64,000 nucleotides of DNA from Snuella lapsa (GCF_039539345.1 NZ_BAABCY010000063.1:1-64000); one strand, 5' to 3'. Positions 18,101 to 27,691 are shown, counted from the first letter of the stretch. Numbers and translations: made by a program. The notes: generated from the sequence alone by a model not told the origin.

Positions 18101-20714
18101 AGAAGCTGCTAAAATGTTGGTGTTTTCAGGTGATAAAGAACAATACAACGTTGGTGAAACGGCAAAAATAACTTTTAAGTCAGGAACTGAAGGTCGCGCC
18201 TTAATAAGTATTGAAAATGGCACGGAAGTCTTAGATTACTGGTGGGTAAAAACGAGCGAAGGAGAGACTAAAGTAGATATTCCCGTAACGACCAATATGG
18301 CTCCGAATGTATTTATTAACATATCCCTTTTACAACCACATGCCATAACCTCCAACGACCTTCCCATTCGTTTATATGGTATCATCCCTATACGTATTGA
18401 AGACCCCAATACCAGGTTAGAGCCAGAAATTCACATGCCAGATGCATTGCGTCCAAAGCAAGAGTTTGAAGTAGCCATTTCTGAAAAAAACAAAAAACCC
18501 ATGACCTATACTATTGCAGTAGTAGAGGAAGGCTTATTGGATCTAACCAATTTTAAAACTCCAAATGCATGGAATACCTTTTATGCCCGTGAAGCACTGG
18601 GTGTTAAAACATGGGATATTTTTGACGATGTTATTGGAGCTTATTCGGGAAGCATCGAGCAAGTATTTGCTATTGGTGGCGATGGGAGTGCATTAGCGGG
18701 TAAAAATAAAAAAGCGAATCGTTTTAAACCTGTGGTCACTTATTTAGGCCCCTTTAGTTTAAAGGCAGGAGAAACCAAAACGCACACAGTAAAAATGCCT
18801 AATTATGTAGGTGCTGTACGAACCATGGTTGTTGCTGGTAATCATATTACAGGAGCTTATGGAAGTACTGATAAATCGGTAGCAGTCAAAAAACCGCTTA
18901 TAGTATTGGCTTCATTACCAAGAAAATTAAGTCCTGGCGAAAAAGTTACCTTACCGGTTACCGTTTTTGCAATGGAACCCAAAGTAAAAAATGTATCTGT
19001 TAAGTTAAAACTTAGCAACGGCATTACAATTACAGGAGACAACACCAAAAGCCTTACGTTTTCAAAACCTGATGAGCAAATGGTTTATTTCAACTTAGAC
19101 GTAAGTAAAGCAATAGGCTTGAGTACCGTAGAAGTTATCGCAAGTGGAGATGGTGAAAAGGCCAGCTATAAAGTAGAAATGGATGTATTAAACACAAATC
19201 CTATAAGCTCTAAATCTATCGATGCATCTTTAGAAGCATCAACCTCTAAAACCATAAACTTCTCTACATTTGGAGTTAAGGGCACCAATTCGGCAACGAT
19301 AGAGTTTTCTACCATTCCTCCAATGGATTTCAACCGTCGTTTGCAATATTTAATCCGGTATCCCCACGGTTGTGCTGAGCAAACCACATCCAGTATTTTT
19401 CCACAGTTATTCTTGAGCGACATTTTTGATCTGACACAGGATAAGAAGCAAAATATTCAAAACAACATTAAAAATGGTATAGCTCGTTTAGCTCGTTTTC
19501 AACGCCCTAATGGAGGCATGAGCTACTGGATTGGCGAAACTACTATTAACGACTGGGCTACAAGCTATGCTGGACATTTTATGATTGAAGCCGAAAGAAA
19601 AGGTTATATGCTTCCTCTTTCATTTAAAGCAAACTGGCTAAAATACCAAAAACAAGCAGCTAGAGATTGGCGTCCTAGTTACAGAGTTTACAACTCCGAT
19701 TTGGCACAAGCTTACAGACTTTATACGCTGGCTTTGGCAGGTAGTCCAGACCTCGCAGCCATGAATCGTTTAAGGGAATTTACAGAGCTTTCTAACGAAA
19801 CAAAATGGCGATTGGCGGCAGCCTATGCTCTTGTTGGACAAAAGGAGGCCAGCGATAAAATTTCACAATCAGCGAATATTAACTTTCAGGCTCCAAAATA
19901 TAATTACCACACTTACGGGTCGGTAGCCAGAAACCGCGCTATGGCTTTGGAGACCATGGTACTCACCAAAAGTTCTAAAATACGGGAGCTGGCACAGTAT
20001 ATTGCCAAAGATCTACCTGGCAAGCAATGGATGAGCACACAAACAACAGCATATAGCCTTTTAGCTATGGCTAAAATGGTAAGTGCCAACGGCGGAAAAG
20101 CTTTAAACTTAAGTTACACAGTTAACGGAACAACTGAAACCATCAGCACCAAAAATGCCATTGCGCAACGCCATTTGAAAATTATTGAAGGTAATAACAC
20201 ATTATCTTTTACAAATAATGATGAGAACCTAGTCTACATACGCGTTTTAAATTCGGGAAAACTACCTTTAGGAAAAGAATTAATAGAGCAACGCGGATTA
20301 AGTATTTCTGTTAATTATTTGGATTTAAAAGGCAATCCCATTACTATTTACAAGCTAAAACAAGGACAAGATTTTGTTGCCTCCATAAAAGTAAGCAATC
20401 TAAAAAATGAAGATGTTAACGACATTGCCTTGACACAAATTATTCCTTCTGGTTGGGAAATTGTAAATACACGGTTTACAGATTATGGCGACTCAACTAC
20501 AAGTCAAGCCCGCTTTACGGATATTAGAGACGACCGTGTCAATTATTATTTTGATTTACCCAAAAAAGGAAAACACAGTACAAAAACCTTTAATATCATA
20601 TTAAACGCTTCTTATTTGGGAACCTATTATTTACCGGGCACACAGGCAGAAGCCATGTACGACAATGACTATCTGGTTAGAACAAAAGGACAATGGGTTA
20701 TAGTGGAAAAATAA
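15186..20714 (+). CDS. Bacterial alpha-2-macroglobulin (thioester-containing lipoprotein)
   Basis: 1842-aa lipoprotein (lipobox GFSC, Cys19). The order is MG-type beta domains (roughly residues 20-700), an MG2 segment with the hallmark YIYGERGVWRPGDSLHLTF (about residue 618), bait and alpha-2-macroglobulin core (residues about 980-1390), the thioester motif GCAEQ with Cys1396 and Gln1399, a thioester domain of alpha-helical repeats, and a C-terminal receptor-like domain. Family members trap foreign proteases in the periplasm by conformational closure and covalent capture. The intact thioester marks this as the capturing class. Followed by pbpC, the standard partner (as in E. coli yfhM-pbpC). 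Confidence 0.93.
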   Translation: MRIHNFTAIVLLLALGFSCKKKPSETDNIFKFRDYISYTTSGLTSVTQPIQINLSLPIENWGAGDEITKEIITVSPYVQGKLTIVNKHVLTFTPDASLEPSTEYTVTVKLSKLYKKIPDAFKNYTFQFKTITPNFNITTTSLQSYNKTWQYLEASIHSADIIPLEKAKQLVTAFQKEKKLPLVFNETNKQAKVFNFKVDSIHRKVEDGEIVIKWNGKSINADNVGENKLNIPGINNFTVVGIDIIQSPEQHLSINFSDPLKKQQNFDGLVTIEGVKNPKHIVKGNVLKVYPDSKLSGNIQVDILQGITNTDDFKLKTPFSETLTFETLKPQVRLISNGTFLPNSKDLKFNFEAVNLKAVDVRVIKIFENNILQFLQDEHLSSNNGYAIKKVGRRIAKQTIQLQTPADNTEKWKAYSIDLSKFFKADPGAMYRIELSFNKSYSLYDCETNPSASSTEDDDEISETDIEDDDLREEAYWDNITYRYKNYTYNWRERENPCHDAYYHSDRIVSQNIIASNLGVIAKRSANNSYYFAVTNVLSTNPEPNATIRLYNFQQQEIEKTVTDEEGLAIIDAQKHASFAVVSKGNQTAYIKLADGNSLSLSKFDVSGNKLQRGLKGYIYGERGVWRPGDSLHLTFILNDQANKLPNGHPVKMEVTDPNGKLIYKNTTPNNLDNFYKFIVPTSTEDKTGNYNAKVSVGGATFSKNLKIETVKPNRLKIKVDFDDVILTNQKPLKGSLDVKWLHGSPGKNLKAEVKAKFSISSNNFKSYKNYTFTDPTRQFSSEDITVFEGTVNSNGLAEINSSLKVGKNAPGMLNVHFLVRAFENGGDFSMDAFTKQYAPYESFVGLRSPKGSVHGSLSTDKSQTFDIVVVDAYGNPIKRNNLEVKVYKIEWRWWWNASYDNLSSYVSSTYHKPYLDSKVNTDANGKGHFTLKIPDNERGRYLIRITDPVSGHSTGQTAYFYKNWYTPPGDKEAAKMLVFSGDKEQYNVGETAKITFKSGTEGRALISIENGTEVLDYWWVKTSEGETKVDIPVTTNMAPNVFINISLLQPHAITSNDLPIRLYGIIPIRIEDPNTRLEPEIHMPDALRPKQEFEVAISEKNKKPMTYTIAVVEEGLLDLTNFKTPNAWNTFYAREALGVKTWDIFDDVIGAYSGSIEQVFAIGGDGSALAGKNKKANRFKPVVTYLGPFSLKAGETKTHTVKMPNYVGAVRTMVVAGNHITGAYGSTDKSVAVKKPLIVLASLPRKLSPGEKVTLPVTVFAMEPKVKNVSVKLKLSNGITITGDNTKSLTFSKPDEQMVYFNLDVSKAIGLSTVEVIASGDGEKASYKVEMDVLNTNPISSKSIDASLEASTSKTINFSTFGVKGTNSATIEFSTIPPMDFNRRLQYLIRYPHGCAEQTTSSIFPQLFLSDIFDLTQDKKQNIQNNIKNGIARLARFQRPNGGMSYWIGETTINDWATSYAGHFMIEAERKGYMLPLSFKANWLKYQKQAARDWRPSYRVYNSDLAQAYRLYTLALAGSPDLAAMNRLREFTELSNETKWRLAAAYALVGQKEASDKISQSANINFQAPKYNYHTYGSVARNRAMALETMVLTKSSKIRELAQYIAKDLPGKQWMSTQTTAYSLLAMAKMVSANGGKALNLSYTVNGTTETISTKNAIAQRHLKIIEGNNTLSFTNNDENLVYIRVLNSGKLPLGKELIEQRGLSISVNYLDLKGNPITIYKLKQGQDFVASIKVSNLKNEDVNDIALTQIIPSGWEIVNTRFTDYGDSTTSQARFTDIRDDRVNYYFDLPKKGKHSTKTFNIILNASYLGTYYLPGTQAEAMYDNDYLVRTKGQWVIVEK

Positions 20715-20952
20715 ACGATCCCATTCCGCAAAAGTATTCCTTCCCTTTTATGGGAAGGTGTCCACAGGGCGAAAGGGTTAAAAACTAAACCATAAGCAAC
20801 AAAATCCATAACCACAAGTATCTTGAAGAAATCGCCAGTAATTTTAAAGAATGAACCTCTTCAACTCTACCCCAAGCTATTGGAATAGAGACACTCCTCC
20901 TTGGTAAGAAGGAGAATTGGTAAACAAATCAAAGACGGAAGTGTAAAAAAGC
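20715..20952 (+). repeat. Intergenic repeat-like hairpins between A2M and pbpC
   Basis: Within this 238-base gap CCTTCCC ttttat GGGAAGG (about 20741-20760) forms a 7-bp hairpin, directly followed by GTGTCCACAGGGCGAAAGGG, a tract like dispersed repeats seen in other flavobacterial genomes. A second short hairpin, CTCCTT / AAGGAG, lies near 20898-20914. Neither is followed by a clear T-run. Confidence 0.4.
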
Positions 20953-23304
20953 ATGAACAAAATACAATCCCGCATAAGGCAGCATAAGATAAAATTGGTA
21001 GTAATTACCTTGGTTTTAATTGCTTATTATTTTTGTTTACCCAACCCATTGTTTAAAACACCTACTGCTACGGTCATTACAAGTTCCAACAACACCTTAT
21101 TAGGTGCAAAAATTGCTATTGATGGCCAATGGCGTTTTCCTCACAATGACAGTATTCCTGAAAAATTTAAACAAAGTGTTCTCTTATTTGAGGATGCCTA
21201 TTTTTACAGACACCCAGGGTTTAACCCCATATCCATCTGTAAAGCGTTTTCTCAAAACTTACGATCGGGTTCTATTAAACGTGGTGGAAGCACACTCACC
21301 CAGCAGGTCATTAGACTAGCACGTAAAGGGCAACCAAGAACGTATTTTGAAAAATTAAAGGAAATTATTTTAGCAACACGACTGGAGCTTTCTACTTCTA
21401 AGGATAACATATTGGCTCTTTACAGTAGTAACGCTCCTTTTGGAGGGAATGTTATTGGTCTTGATGCTGCATCATGGCGTTATTTTAATAGAAGTCCATA
21501 TAATCTGTCATGGGCTGAAAGTGCTACGTTAGCCGTATTACCCAATGCACCCAGTTTAATATATCCCGGTAAAAATCAGAAACGTCTTTTAACGAAAAGA
21601 AATCGTTTACTAAAAAAATTGCTACAAAATAATGTTATCGATTCCCTGACATATCGTTTATCTATTGCCGAACAATTACCCCAAAAGCCCTACCCTCTTC
21701 CGGAAATAACACCTCATTTACTACAGAAAATAGCACAAACGCATCATGGAAAACGATTAAAAACAACTATTAATATACAATTACAAGAACACATAAATTA
21801 CCTTGTTAAAACCCATTACAATCAATTAAGCGAGAATGAAATTTTTAATGCCGCTGTTTTGGTTTTAGACGTTAAATCAAGAAAAATTTTAGCCTATGTT
21901 GGCAATACGCCAACACATATGCTTCATCAAAAAGACGTGGACATTATAGACAAACCCCGCAGTACGGGTAGTATCCTTAAGCCCTTTTTATATGCTGCTA
22001 TGTTAGACGCTGGCGATATACTACCCAATACTTTGGTTGCCGACGTACCAACACAATTTGGAAACTACAATCCCAAAAACTTCTCTAACGATTATGACGG
22101 TGCCATCACTGCAAGCAGAGCTTTATCACGTTCATTAAATGTCCCAGCGGTAAGAATGCTCCAGGAATTTGGACTGGACAAGTTTTACCATTATTTAAGT
22201 GCTTTACATTTAAAAGATTTAAAATACAATGCCAATCATTATGGTTTATCTCTTATCTTGGGTGGTGCCGAAAGTAATCTATGGGACCTATGTAAAAGTT
22301 ATGCTGCTTTGTCTTCTACCTTAAATCATTTTTCGGAAACCTCTGGCAGATATTATACCAATGAATTTTGTGATCCAATTTTTATTGAAGACACCTCTAT
22401 AAACTTTGGAGAAATAATAGCAGAAAAACCACTTTTTGACGCTGCCTCTGTTTATTTAACTTATGAAAGTTTAAAGGAAGTAAACCGCCCAGAAGGAGAC
22501 GAAAGTTGGGAGTTTTTTGATGGTTCTAAGCAAATAGCCTGGAAAACGGGCACTAGTTTTGGTTTTCGCGATGCATGGGCCATAGGAACCACCAAGGACT
22601 ATGTGGTAGGCGTATGGGTTGGCAATGCCGACGGAGAAGGGCGCCCAGGGCTAGTAGGTATAGAAACCGCTGCTCCAATTTTATTTGATGTATTCGATCT
22701 GTTACCAAATAGTGAATGGTTTTCTAAACCTTTTGACGAGATGCAAGAGATTAAAGTTTGTAAGTTGAGCGGCTACAGGGCTTCACAATTTTGTGACACC
22801 ACTGAAGACACCTTCGTCCAAACAAGCGGATTAAAAACTAAGCCCTGTCCCTTCCACAAACTTATCCACTTAGACAAAACCGAGACACATCAAGTAAACT
22901 CCTCTTGTGAATCAATAGATAATATTACACATAAATCTTGGTTTGTATTGCCTCCATTAATGGCTCACTTTTACAAAACCAAAAACCCATTTTATAAACC
23001 GCTACCAAAATTTAGAATTGATTGCTTGCAAGATAATGCTGTTTCTATGGAATTTATCTATCCAAAAGAAAATAATTCCATCTTTCTACCTAAGGAGTTT
23101 GATGGTAAAACAAACGATTTAGTCCTTAAGATAGCACATTCTAAGCCTGAGTTAACGGTGTTTTGGTACCTAGATGCAACCTTTATGGGAAGCACAAAAG
23201 ATATTCATGAATTTTCCATGATCCCAAAACCCGGAAATCACACCATTACGGTTGTTGATGAATTTGGGAATGAAGCCAAAAGACATATAACCATTTCGGA
23301 ATAA
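20953..23304 (+). CDS. pbpC: Penicillin-binding protein 1C
   Basis: 783-aa bifunctional peptidoglycan synthase. One N-terminal membrane helix (about 14-28) precedes a GT51 transglycosylase domain (FEDAYFYRHPGFNP, RGGSTLTQQVIRLAR, AESATLAVLPNAP), then a transpeptidase domain with SxxK at Ser340-Lys343, SRSLN near residue 395, and KTGTS at 531-535, then a PBP1C C-terminal domain with an Ig-like fold. All catalytic motifs are intact. Together with the upstream macroglobulin it suggests cell-wall repair coupled to protease defence, a link proposed for this pair in other bacteria. Confidence 0.95.
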   Translation: MNKIQSRIRQHKIKLVVITLVLIAYYFCLPNPLFKTPTATVITSSNNTLLGAKIAIDGQWRFPHNDSIPEKFKQSVLLFEDAYFYRHPGFNPISICKAFSQNLRSGSIKRGGSTLTQQVIRLARKGQPRTYFEKLKEIILATRLELSTSKDNILALYSSNAPFGGNVIGLDAASWRYFNRSPYNLSWAESATLAVLPNAPSLIYPGKNQKRLLTKRNRLLKKLLQNNVIDSLTYRLSIAEQLPQKPYPLPEITPHLLQKIAQTHHGKRLKTTINIQLQEHINYLVKTHYNQLSENEIFNAAVLVLDVKSRKILAYVGNTPTHMLHQKDVDIIDKPRSTGSILKPFLYAAMLDAGDILPNTLVADVPTQFGNYNPKNFSNDYDGAITASRALSRSLNVPAVRMLQEFGLDKFYHYLSALHLKDLKYNANHYGLSLILGGAESNLWDLCKSYAALSSTLNHFSETSGRYYTNEFCDPIFIEDTSINFGEIIAEKPLFDAASVYLTYESLKEVNRPEGDESWEFFDGSKQIAWKTGTSFGFRDAWAIGTTKDYVVGVWVGNADGEGRPGLVGIETAAPILFDVFDLLPNSEWFSKPFDEMQEIKVCKLSGYRASQFCDTTEDTFVQTSGLKTKPCPFHKLIHLDKTETHQVNSSCESIDNITHKSWFVLPPLMAHFYKTKNPFYKPLPKFRIDCLQDNAVSMEFIYPKENNSIFLPKEFDGKTNDLVLKIAHSKPELTVFWYLDATFMGSTKDIHEFSMIPKPGNHTITVVDEFGNEAKRHITISE

Positions 23305-23307
23305 TGG

Positions 23308-23844
23308 TTAGCGCAAAGGGAACCCTTTAGCTGCCCACCAAGGATGTATTTCAATTATCAGGCGTTTTGCTTTTACCATCGGATCGGCATTAGCCAAGCT
23401 ATCTGCCATTTTTAATGTTGGCACATTGTAAATAGTCATCCCCCGAATATCGCCATCGTCTCCAAAAGGCCCTGAAATATCGGCATAACCAAGCTCATAC
23501 ATTTTTGTTAAGTGCTCTAAATGCGCTTCTTGTAACATGGCAGCTTCTTCTTCATTTTGAGATCGTATAGGTCCTTTTTTTAAAAATGCTATAAAATACT
23601 GCTGCATTAAAATTGTATCTTTTGTAGTTTCGTCCACATAATCAAAAAACTTAAATCCTTTCGTTTTAAGTTCTGCCTTTATTTCTTTGATCGTTTTTTC
23701 GACAGGTACTTCCTCAATGATTTCGACAAGTGTATCCACTACAGATTCCACAGTCTCGTTCTCTTGTGAATCGACTACTTTAGGTTCTTGTTTACAAGCT
23801 AATAATAGACCAATTAATACGTAAAATGCTAATATTTTCTTCAT
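23308..23844 (-). CDS. YCII-domain lipoprotein
   Basis: 178-aa lipoprotein (MKKILAFYVLIGLLLAC, Cys17) with an acidic linker rich in E and V, then a YCII-like domain from about residue 75 (QQYFIAFLKKGPIRSQNEEE...LTKMYELGYADISGPFGDDGDIRGMTIY). YCII folds resemble ferredoxin-like dehydratase domains, but the function of secreted forms is unknown. It converges on pbpC with three bases between the stops. Confidence 0.75.
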   Translation of the reverse strand: MKKILAFYVLIGLLLACKQEPKVVDSQENETVESVVDTLVEIIEEVPVEKTIKEIKAELKTKGFKFFDYVDETTKDTILMQQYFIAFLKKGPIRSQNEEEAAMLQEAHLEHLTKMYELGYADISGPFGDDGDIRGMTIYNVPTLKMADSLANADPMVKAKRLIIEIHPWWAAKGFPLR

Positions 23845-23914
23845 CTGTATAAATTTAATTAGTATGGTATTTATCGAAACTATTTCAAAATATTCTATAC
23901 AACTCTTGTAATTT

Positions 23915-24382
23915 TTACCAAGTATTAAAGGGTTGTTTGATTAGTTGGGAATTGTAGTACTGTACTTGGCCTGTAACTTCTTCGCCTAACCAAACAGGTT
24001 TCTCAAAAGTATCGGTTATAGCATTCAATTCGATCTCGGCAACTACCAACCCTTCATTATCTCCATAAAACTCATCTACTTCAAAAACATGGTCTCCTAC
24101 TTTTACCTCATATCGCATTTTATCAATAACGCCTGGTTCACATAATTTAAAAAGTAATTCGGCATCCTTTTGGGATATCTCTTTTTCCCATTCAAATCGT
24201 GATAACCCATCGGCTGAAGAAATACCTTTTACCGTTATGTACCCTACTTCTCCCTTTAACCTTACACGCACTGTACGCTCTTTGTGGGTATTTAAAAAGC
24301 CTTGAATGATTCTTGTTTTTTTTAATGCTTTGCTTTTAAAAGCATCAGAAATTACTAAAAATTTACGTTCTATTTCTATCAA
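23915..24382 (-). CDS. CYTH-domain protein (triphosphate tunnel family)
   Basis: 155-aa cytoplasmic protein with the ExExK signature (EIERKFL at the N-terminus) and alternating charged strands (RVRLKGEVGYITVKG, EWEKEI, YEVKVGDHVFEVDEFYG, VAEIEL) that line the triphosphate tunnel. Bacterial relatives hydrolyse inorganic tripolyphosphate; an adenylate cyclase role is less likely at this size. The start overlaps the upstream DUF2238 gene by 20 bases, so the two are probably co-translated. Confidence 0.9.
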   Translation of the reverse strand: MIEIERKFLVISDAFKSKALKKTRIIQGFLNTHKERTVRVRLKGEVGYITVKGISSADGLSRFEWEKEISQKDAELLFKLCEPGVIDKMRYEVKVGDHVFEVDEFYGDNEGLVVAEIELNAITDTFEKPVWLGEEVTGQVQYYNSQLIKQPFNTW

Positions 24383-24980
24383 TTGTCAATAATTTTAATT
24401 GTTTATCATGGTATTTACCTAGAAAAGCCAATGCCATTATTGCTCCAACGGTGGCATATAACATATCTGACTGCGTATCCCAAATATATCCTTGGGTACC
24501 AAGAAAAGAATCGCCTCCTTCTCCTGTTGATAAAGAGACACCCCATTCAATAAATTCGTAAGCAGCACTAATTGCCAAAGCAATACAAACAACAATAAAA
24601 TTCAGCCATTTATAATTGTTTACCACCTGTTTTCTAACAAGCACCTCTCTGGTAATCATTGCAGGTACAAAGCCTTGTGCAAAATGACCTAGCTTATCGT
24701 AATTATTCCTTTGCTGGTTAAAGACTTCCTGTATCCAATCAAAAAGAGGTACCTCTGCATAAGTATAATGCCCTCCAACAATTAAAATTGTACAATGGAT
24801 AAAAATAAGTGAATATATCAGGTTTGTAAATCTGAACCTTTTAAAACTAAAGACTAAAACCAAAATTCCCAGAATAGCTGGTAAAACTTCTAAAAACCAT
24901 GTGAAATAATCGTAGGGTCCAATTGAAGACCAGACAAATAATAAGCAGAGCAACGCCAAAAGCGAGTAAATTAATTTCAT
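24363..24980 (-). CDS. DUF2238 (YjdF-like) membrane protein
   Basis: 205-aa integral membrane protein with about six hydrophobic helices. Recognisable family segments are DKLGHFAQGFVPAMITREVL, AISAAYEFIEWG and TQGYIWDTQSDMLYATVGA. Function unknown. Its end overlaps the CYTH gene start by 20 bases. Confidence 0.85.
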   Translation of the reverse strand: MKLIYSLLALLCLLFVWSSIGPYDYFTWFLEVLPAILGILVLVFSFKRFRFTNLIYSLIFIHCTILIVGGHYTYAEVPLFDWIQEVFNQQRNNYDKLGHFAQGFVPAMITREVLVRKQVVNNYKWLNFIVVCIALAISAAYEFIEWGVSLSTGEGGDSFLGTQGYIWDTQSDMLYATVGAIMALAFLGKYHDKQLKLLTIDRNRT

Positions 24981-25185
24981 GATTTCATTCGTTTAAACTT
25001 TTGTAGTTGTTTGATAATAAATTAATTACAAAACCGAGAACGTATGCAACCGCTACGCTCTCTCATTAAAAATTTAAACATTCCCTTTTGTGAAAAAGTG
25101 CTTAAATTTTATTAATGTTCGTTTCACACCTTAATAGTATCTCATCCAAAGATATCTTATTTTTGAAACATTCAAGTTTAAAAAA

Positions 25186-26283
25186 GTGTCTAACAATCTC
25201 CACATACGAAAAATTATCCATGTTGATATGGATGCATTTTATGCTTCTGTAGAACAAATGGACAATCCCGATCTTAAGGGAAAACCCATAGCTGTTGGAG
25301 GTGGAGGCAAACGGGGTGTAATAAGTGCAGCCAGTTATGAAGCCAGAAAATTTGGTGTAAAAAGCGCCATGTCTGGTAATTTAGCTTCTAAACTATGTCC
25401 ACATCTTATTTTTGTAAAACCTCGTTTTGAACGCTATCATGACATCTCAAAAAAAATAAGACGTATTTTCTTTGAGTATACCGATTTGGTCGAACCTTTA
25501 TCATTGGATGAAGCATATTTGGATGTTACCCACAACAAAAAAGGGAATCCTAGTGCTTCACTTATTGCTAAAGAAATACGGGAACGCATTTTAAATGAAG
25601 TAGGACTAACAGCTTCTGCTGGTATTTCCATCAATAAATTTATAGCCAAAGTTGCCAGCGATTACAATAAACCCAATGGACAAAAAACCGTAAATCCAGA
25701 AGAAGTCATTACTTTTTTGGAGCAACTAGACATTCGGAAATTCTACGGCGTTGGTAAGGTAACCGCCGAAAAAATGTATCAATTAGGCATCTTTACGGGA
25801 AATGATTTAAAATCTAAATCCATTGAATTTCTAAACGATCACTTTGGGAAATCAGGAAGGTACTATTATTATGTTGTTAGGGGCATACATACCAGTGAGG
25901 TAAAACCAAATAGAATACGTAAATCACTAGCAGCCGAACGCACTTTCAAGGAAAACCTTTCCAGTGAAATATTTATGCTGGAAAAATTAGATCACATAGC
26001 AGACGAAGTATCTCGTCGATTAATAAAAAGTAAGGTTTCTGGGAAAACAGTAACTTTAAAAATTAAGTATAGTGACTTCACCCTCCAAACCCGAAGTAAG
26101 ACCCTTCCTTATTTTATAAGCGATAAGGAACTTATTTTTGAAACTGCCAAAGAGTTATTATACCAAGAAAAACTTAATAACTCGGTACGATTATTAGGCA
26201 TTTCTCTTTCCAATTTAAATACCGAACCCAAGAAAAAGCCAGAACAAAATAGTGTAAGCGTTCAGTTAAAGTTTGAGTTTTAA
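25186..26283 (+). CDS. dinB: DNA polymerase IV (Y-family translesion polymerase)
   Basis: 365-aa error-prone polymerase. Catalytic carboxylates are in HVDMDAFYASVEQ and SLDEAYLDVT; helix-hairpin-helix region IRKFYGVGKVTAEKM and a C-terminal little-finger domain follow. The start is GTG at 25186 (protein begins MSNNLHIRK). A TATTTTTG -7-like box lies at 25158-25165, but its -33 partner is poor. No C-terminal beta-clamp motif beyond a tail ending VQLKFEF, which could serve that role. Confidence 0.95.
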   Translation: MSNNLHIRKIIHVDMDAFYASVEQMDNPDLKGKPIAVGGGGKRGVISAASYEARKFGVKSAMSGNLASKLCPHLIFVKPRFERYHDISKKIRRIFFEYTDLVEPLSLDEAYLDVTHNKKGNPSASLIAKEIRERILNEVGLTASAGISINKFIAKVASDYNKPNGQKTVNPEEVITFLEQLDIRKFYGVGKVTAEKMYQLGIFTGNDLKSKSIEFLNDHFGKSGRYYYYVVRGIHTSEVKPNRIRKSLAAERTFKENLSSEIFMLEKLDHIADEVSRRLIKSKVSGKTVTLKIKYSDFTLQTRSKTLPYFISDKELIFETAKELLYQEKLNNSVRLLGISLSNLNTEPKKKPEQNSVSVQLKFEF

Positions 26284-26284
26284 A

Positions 26285-26677
26285 TTAATTTGATAGCTTT
26301 TTCATTTTTACCGATTCAAACTGCATTAAATATAAAAAACCTAATTCATCTATCTCGTAATGTGCTTGATAGTTAAACTTTTTATCATTAAAATAATAAA
26401 AAACGGTTTCTTCTTTTGTTTCATACTTAGCTTCAGATATACCAGAAGGTCTTGTAAAAACCACCTCTCCATTGGATTTGAATTCATATACACTTCCATT
26501 TTCAACTGGTTCCCAAACACCTAATACATCATATTGATTGTCTGGATCGTAAATATCATCTATAAACTCAACAACTTGCCATGTTCCTATAATAGCTTCA
26601 TCTATAATAACTGTACCTCCCTTAGAACATGAAAGCAACGTAGAGCAAAAAACAAAAATCCACATTATTTTTTTCAT
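26285..26677 (-). CDS. Small lipocalin-like lipoprotein
   Basis: About 130-aa lipoprotein. An in-frame ATG at 26695 exists, but starting at 26677 gives a clean lipoprotein signal (MKKIMWIFVFCSTLLSC). The mature part begins GTWQVVEF and shows alternating strands (VYEFKSNGEVVF, YETKEETVFYYF) typical of Bacteroidota lipocalin-like proteins. No function can be assigned. It converges on dinB with one base between stops. Confidence 0.7.
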   Translation of the reverse strand: MKKIMWIFVFCSTLLSCSKGGTVIIDEAIIGTWQVVEFIDDIYDPDNQYDVLGVWEPVENGSVYEFKSNGEVVFTRPSGISEAKYETKEETVFYYFNDKKFNYQAHYEIDELGFLYLMQFESVKMKKLSN

Positions 26678-26914
26678 AGCATTTTCTTTAACCATATTAC
26701 AAATATAAGAAAAATCTTATGATTATAAAATTCTCATTTGTGTCAACAATCTAAGTTTCAGGAAGGCTTTATAAGGTTCAAATTATCACTAAAAATTAAT
26801 ATAACTTGATACTTTGAGCAAAGTATTAACCCAAAATTAAAAACTTCTCTTTTTCTAAACTAGAATCTATCTTTTCATACAAGTGAAACAATAAAAAATT
26901 GAATCGTTTTATCC

Positions 26915-27691
26915 TTAATTTAAAATTGGTAAATCCATCAGGTCTTTGATACTTGATACAACCATATCTGGATGGTAAGCAAAACTATCAAGATCTTCAA
27001 TATTGGTACCCCCAGAAAGAACTAGTACTGATTTATAACCCATTTCCACACCTCCAATAATATCTGTTTCCATGGTATCTCCTACCATGAATGTATTTTC
27101 GGTGCGAACACCTAATTCTTTTCTTGCTTCTCGAAACATAATAGGACTCGGCTTACCCATTGAAAAAGCTTTTTTCCCAGTTGCAGTTTCCAACATTGCA
27201 ACGATAGCACCACATCCAGGTCTAATACCATCAGGAACAGGACAGTTGGGGTCTAGATTTGTTGCTATAAGTTTTGCCCCTTTCATAATCATTTTAGTCG
27301 CAGCCTCTATCATGTTCATATTAAATGACTTACCTTCTCCAACAATAACATAATCAGGATCCATATCGTTATTTGCAATATTATTATCATGAAGAGCATT
27401 CATAAGTCCTGAGTCTCCTATAACATAGGCACTACCATTAGGCTTTTGCTTGGAAATAAATCTGGCAGTAGCCGTTGCGCATGTAAAAACATTAGATTCT
27501 TCAACCTCTATACCCATTTTATTAAGTTTCAATTGAACGTCCCTTCTTGAACGCTGAGAATTGTTAGTAAGAAATAAAAAAGGTATTTTTTTTTCTTGAA
27601 GCCTTTTTATAAACACATCTGCCCCATCAATTAATTCTTTTCCCTTATAAATGACTCCATCCATGTCTAATAAAAATCCTGTATTCTCCAT
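26915..27691 (-). CDS. HAD-IIA family phosphatase (NagD-like)
   Basis: HAD hydrolase of the type IIA (NagD/p-nitrophenylphosphatase) group. Motif I is LLDMDGVIYKG, motif II FLTNNSQRS, and motif IV MVGDTMETDIIGG; the C2-type cap lies between. An upstream ATG at 27730 is in frame, but the ATG at 27691 (MENTGFLLDMDG) puts motif I at the usual distance from the N-terminus, giving 258 aa. Natural substrate unknown; family members dephosphorylate small metabolites. Confidence 0.9.
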   Translation of the reverse strand: MENTGFLLDMDGVIYKGKELIDGADVFIKRLQEKKIPFLFLTNNSQRSRRDVQLKLNKMGIEVEESNVFTCATATARFISKQKPNGSAYVIGDSGLMNALHDNNIANNDMDPDYVIVGEGKSFNMNMIEAATKMIMKGAKLIATNLDPNCPVPDGIRPGCGAIVAMLETATGKKAFSMGKPSPIMFREARKELGVRTENTFMVGDTMETDIIGGVEMGYKSVLVLSGGTNIEDLDSFAYHPDMVVSSIKDLMDLPILN

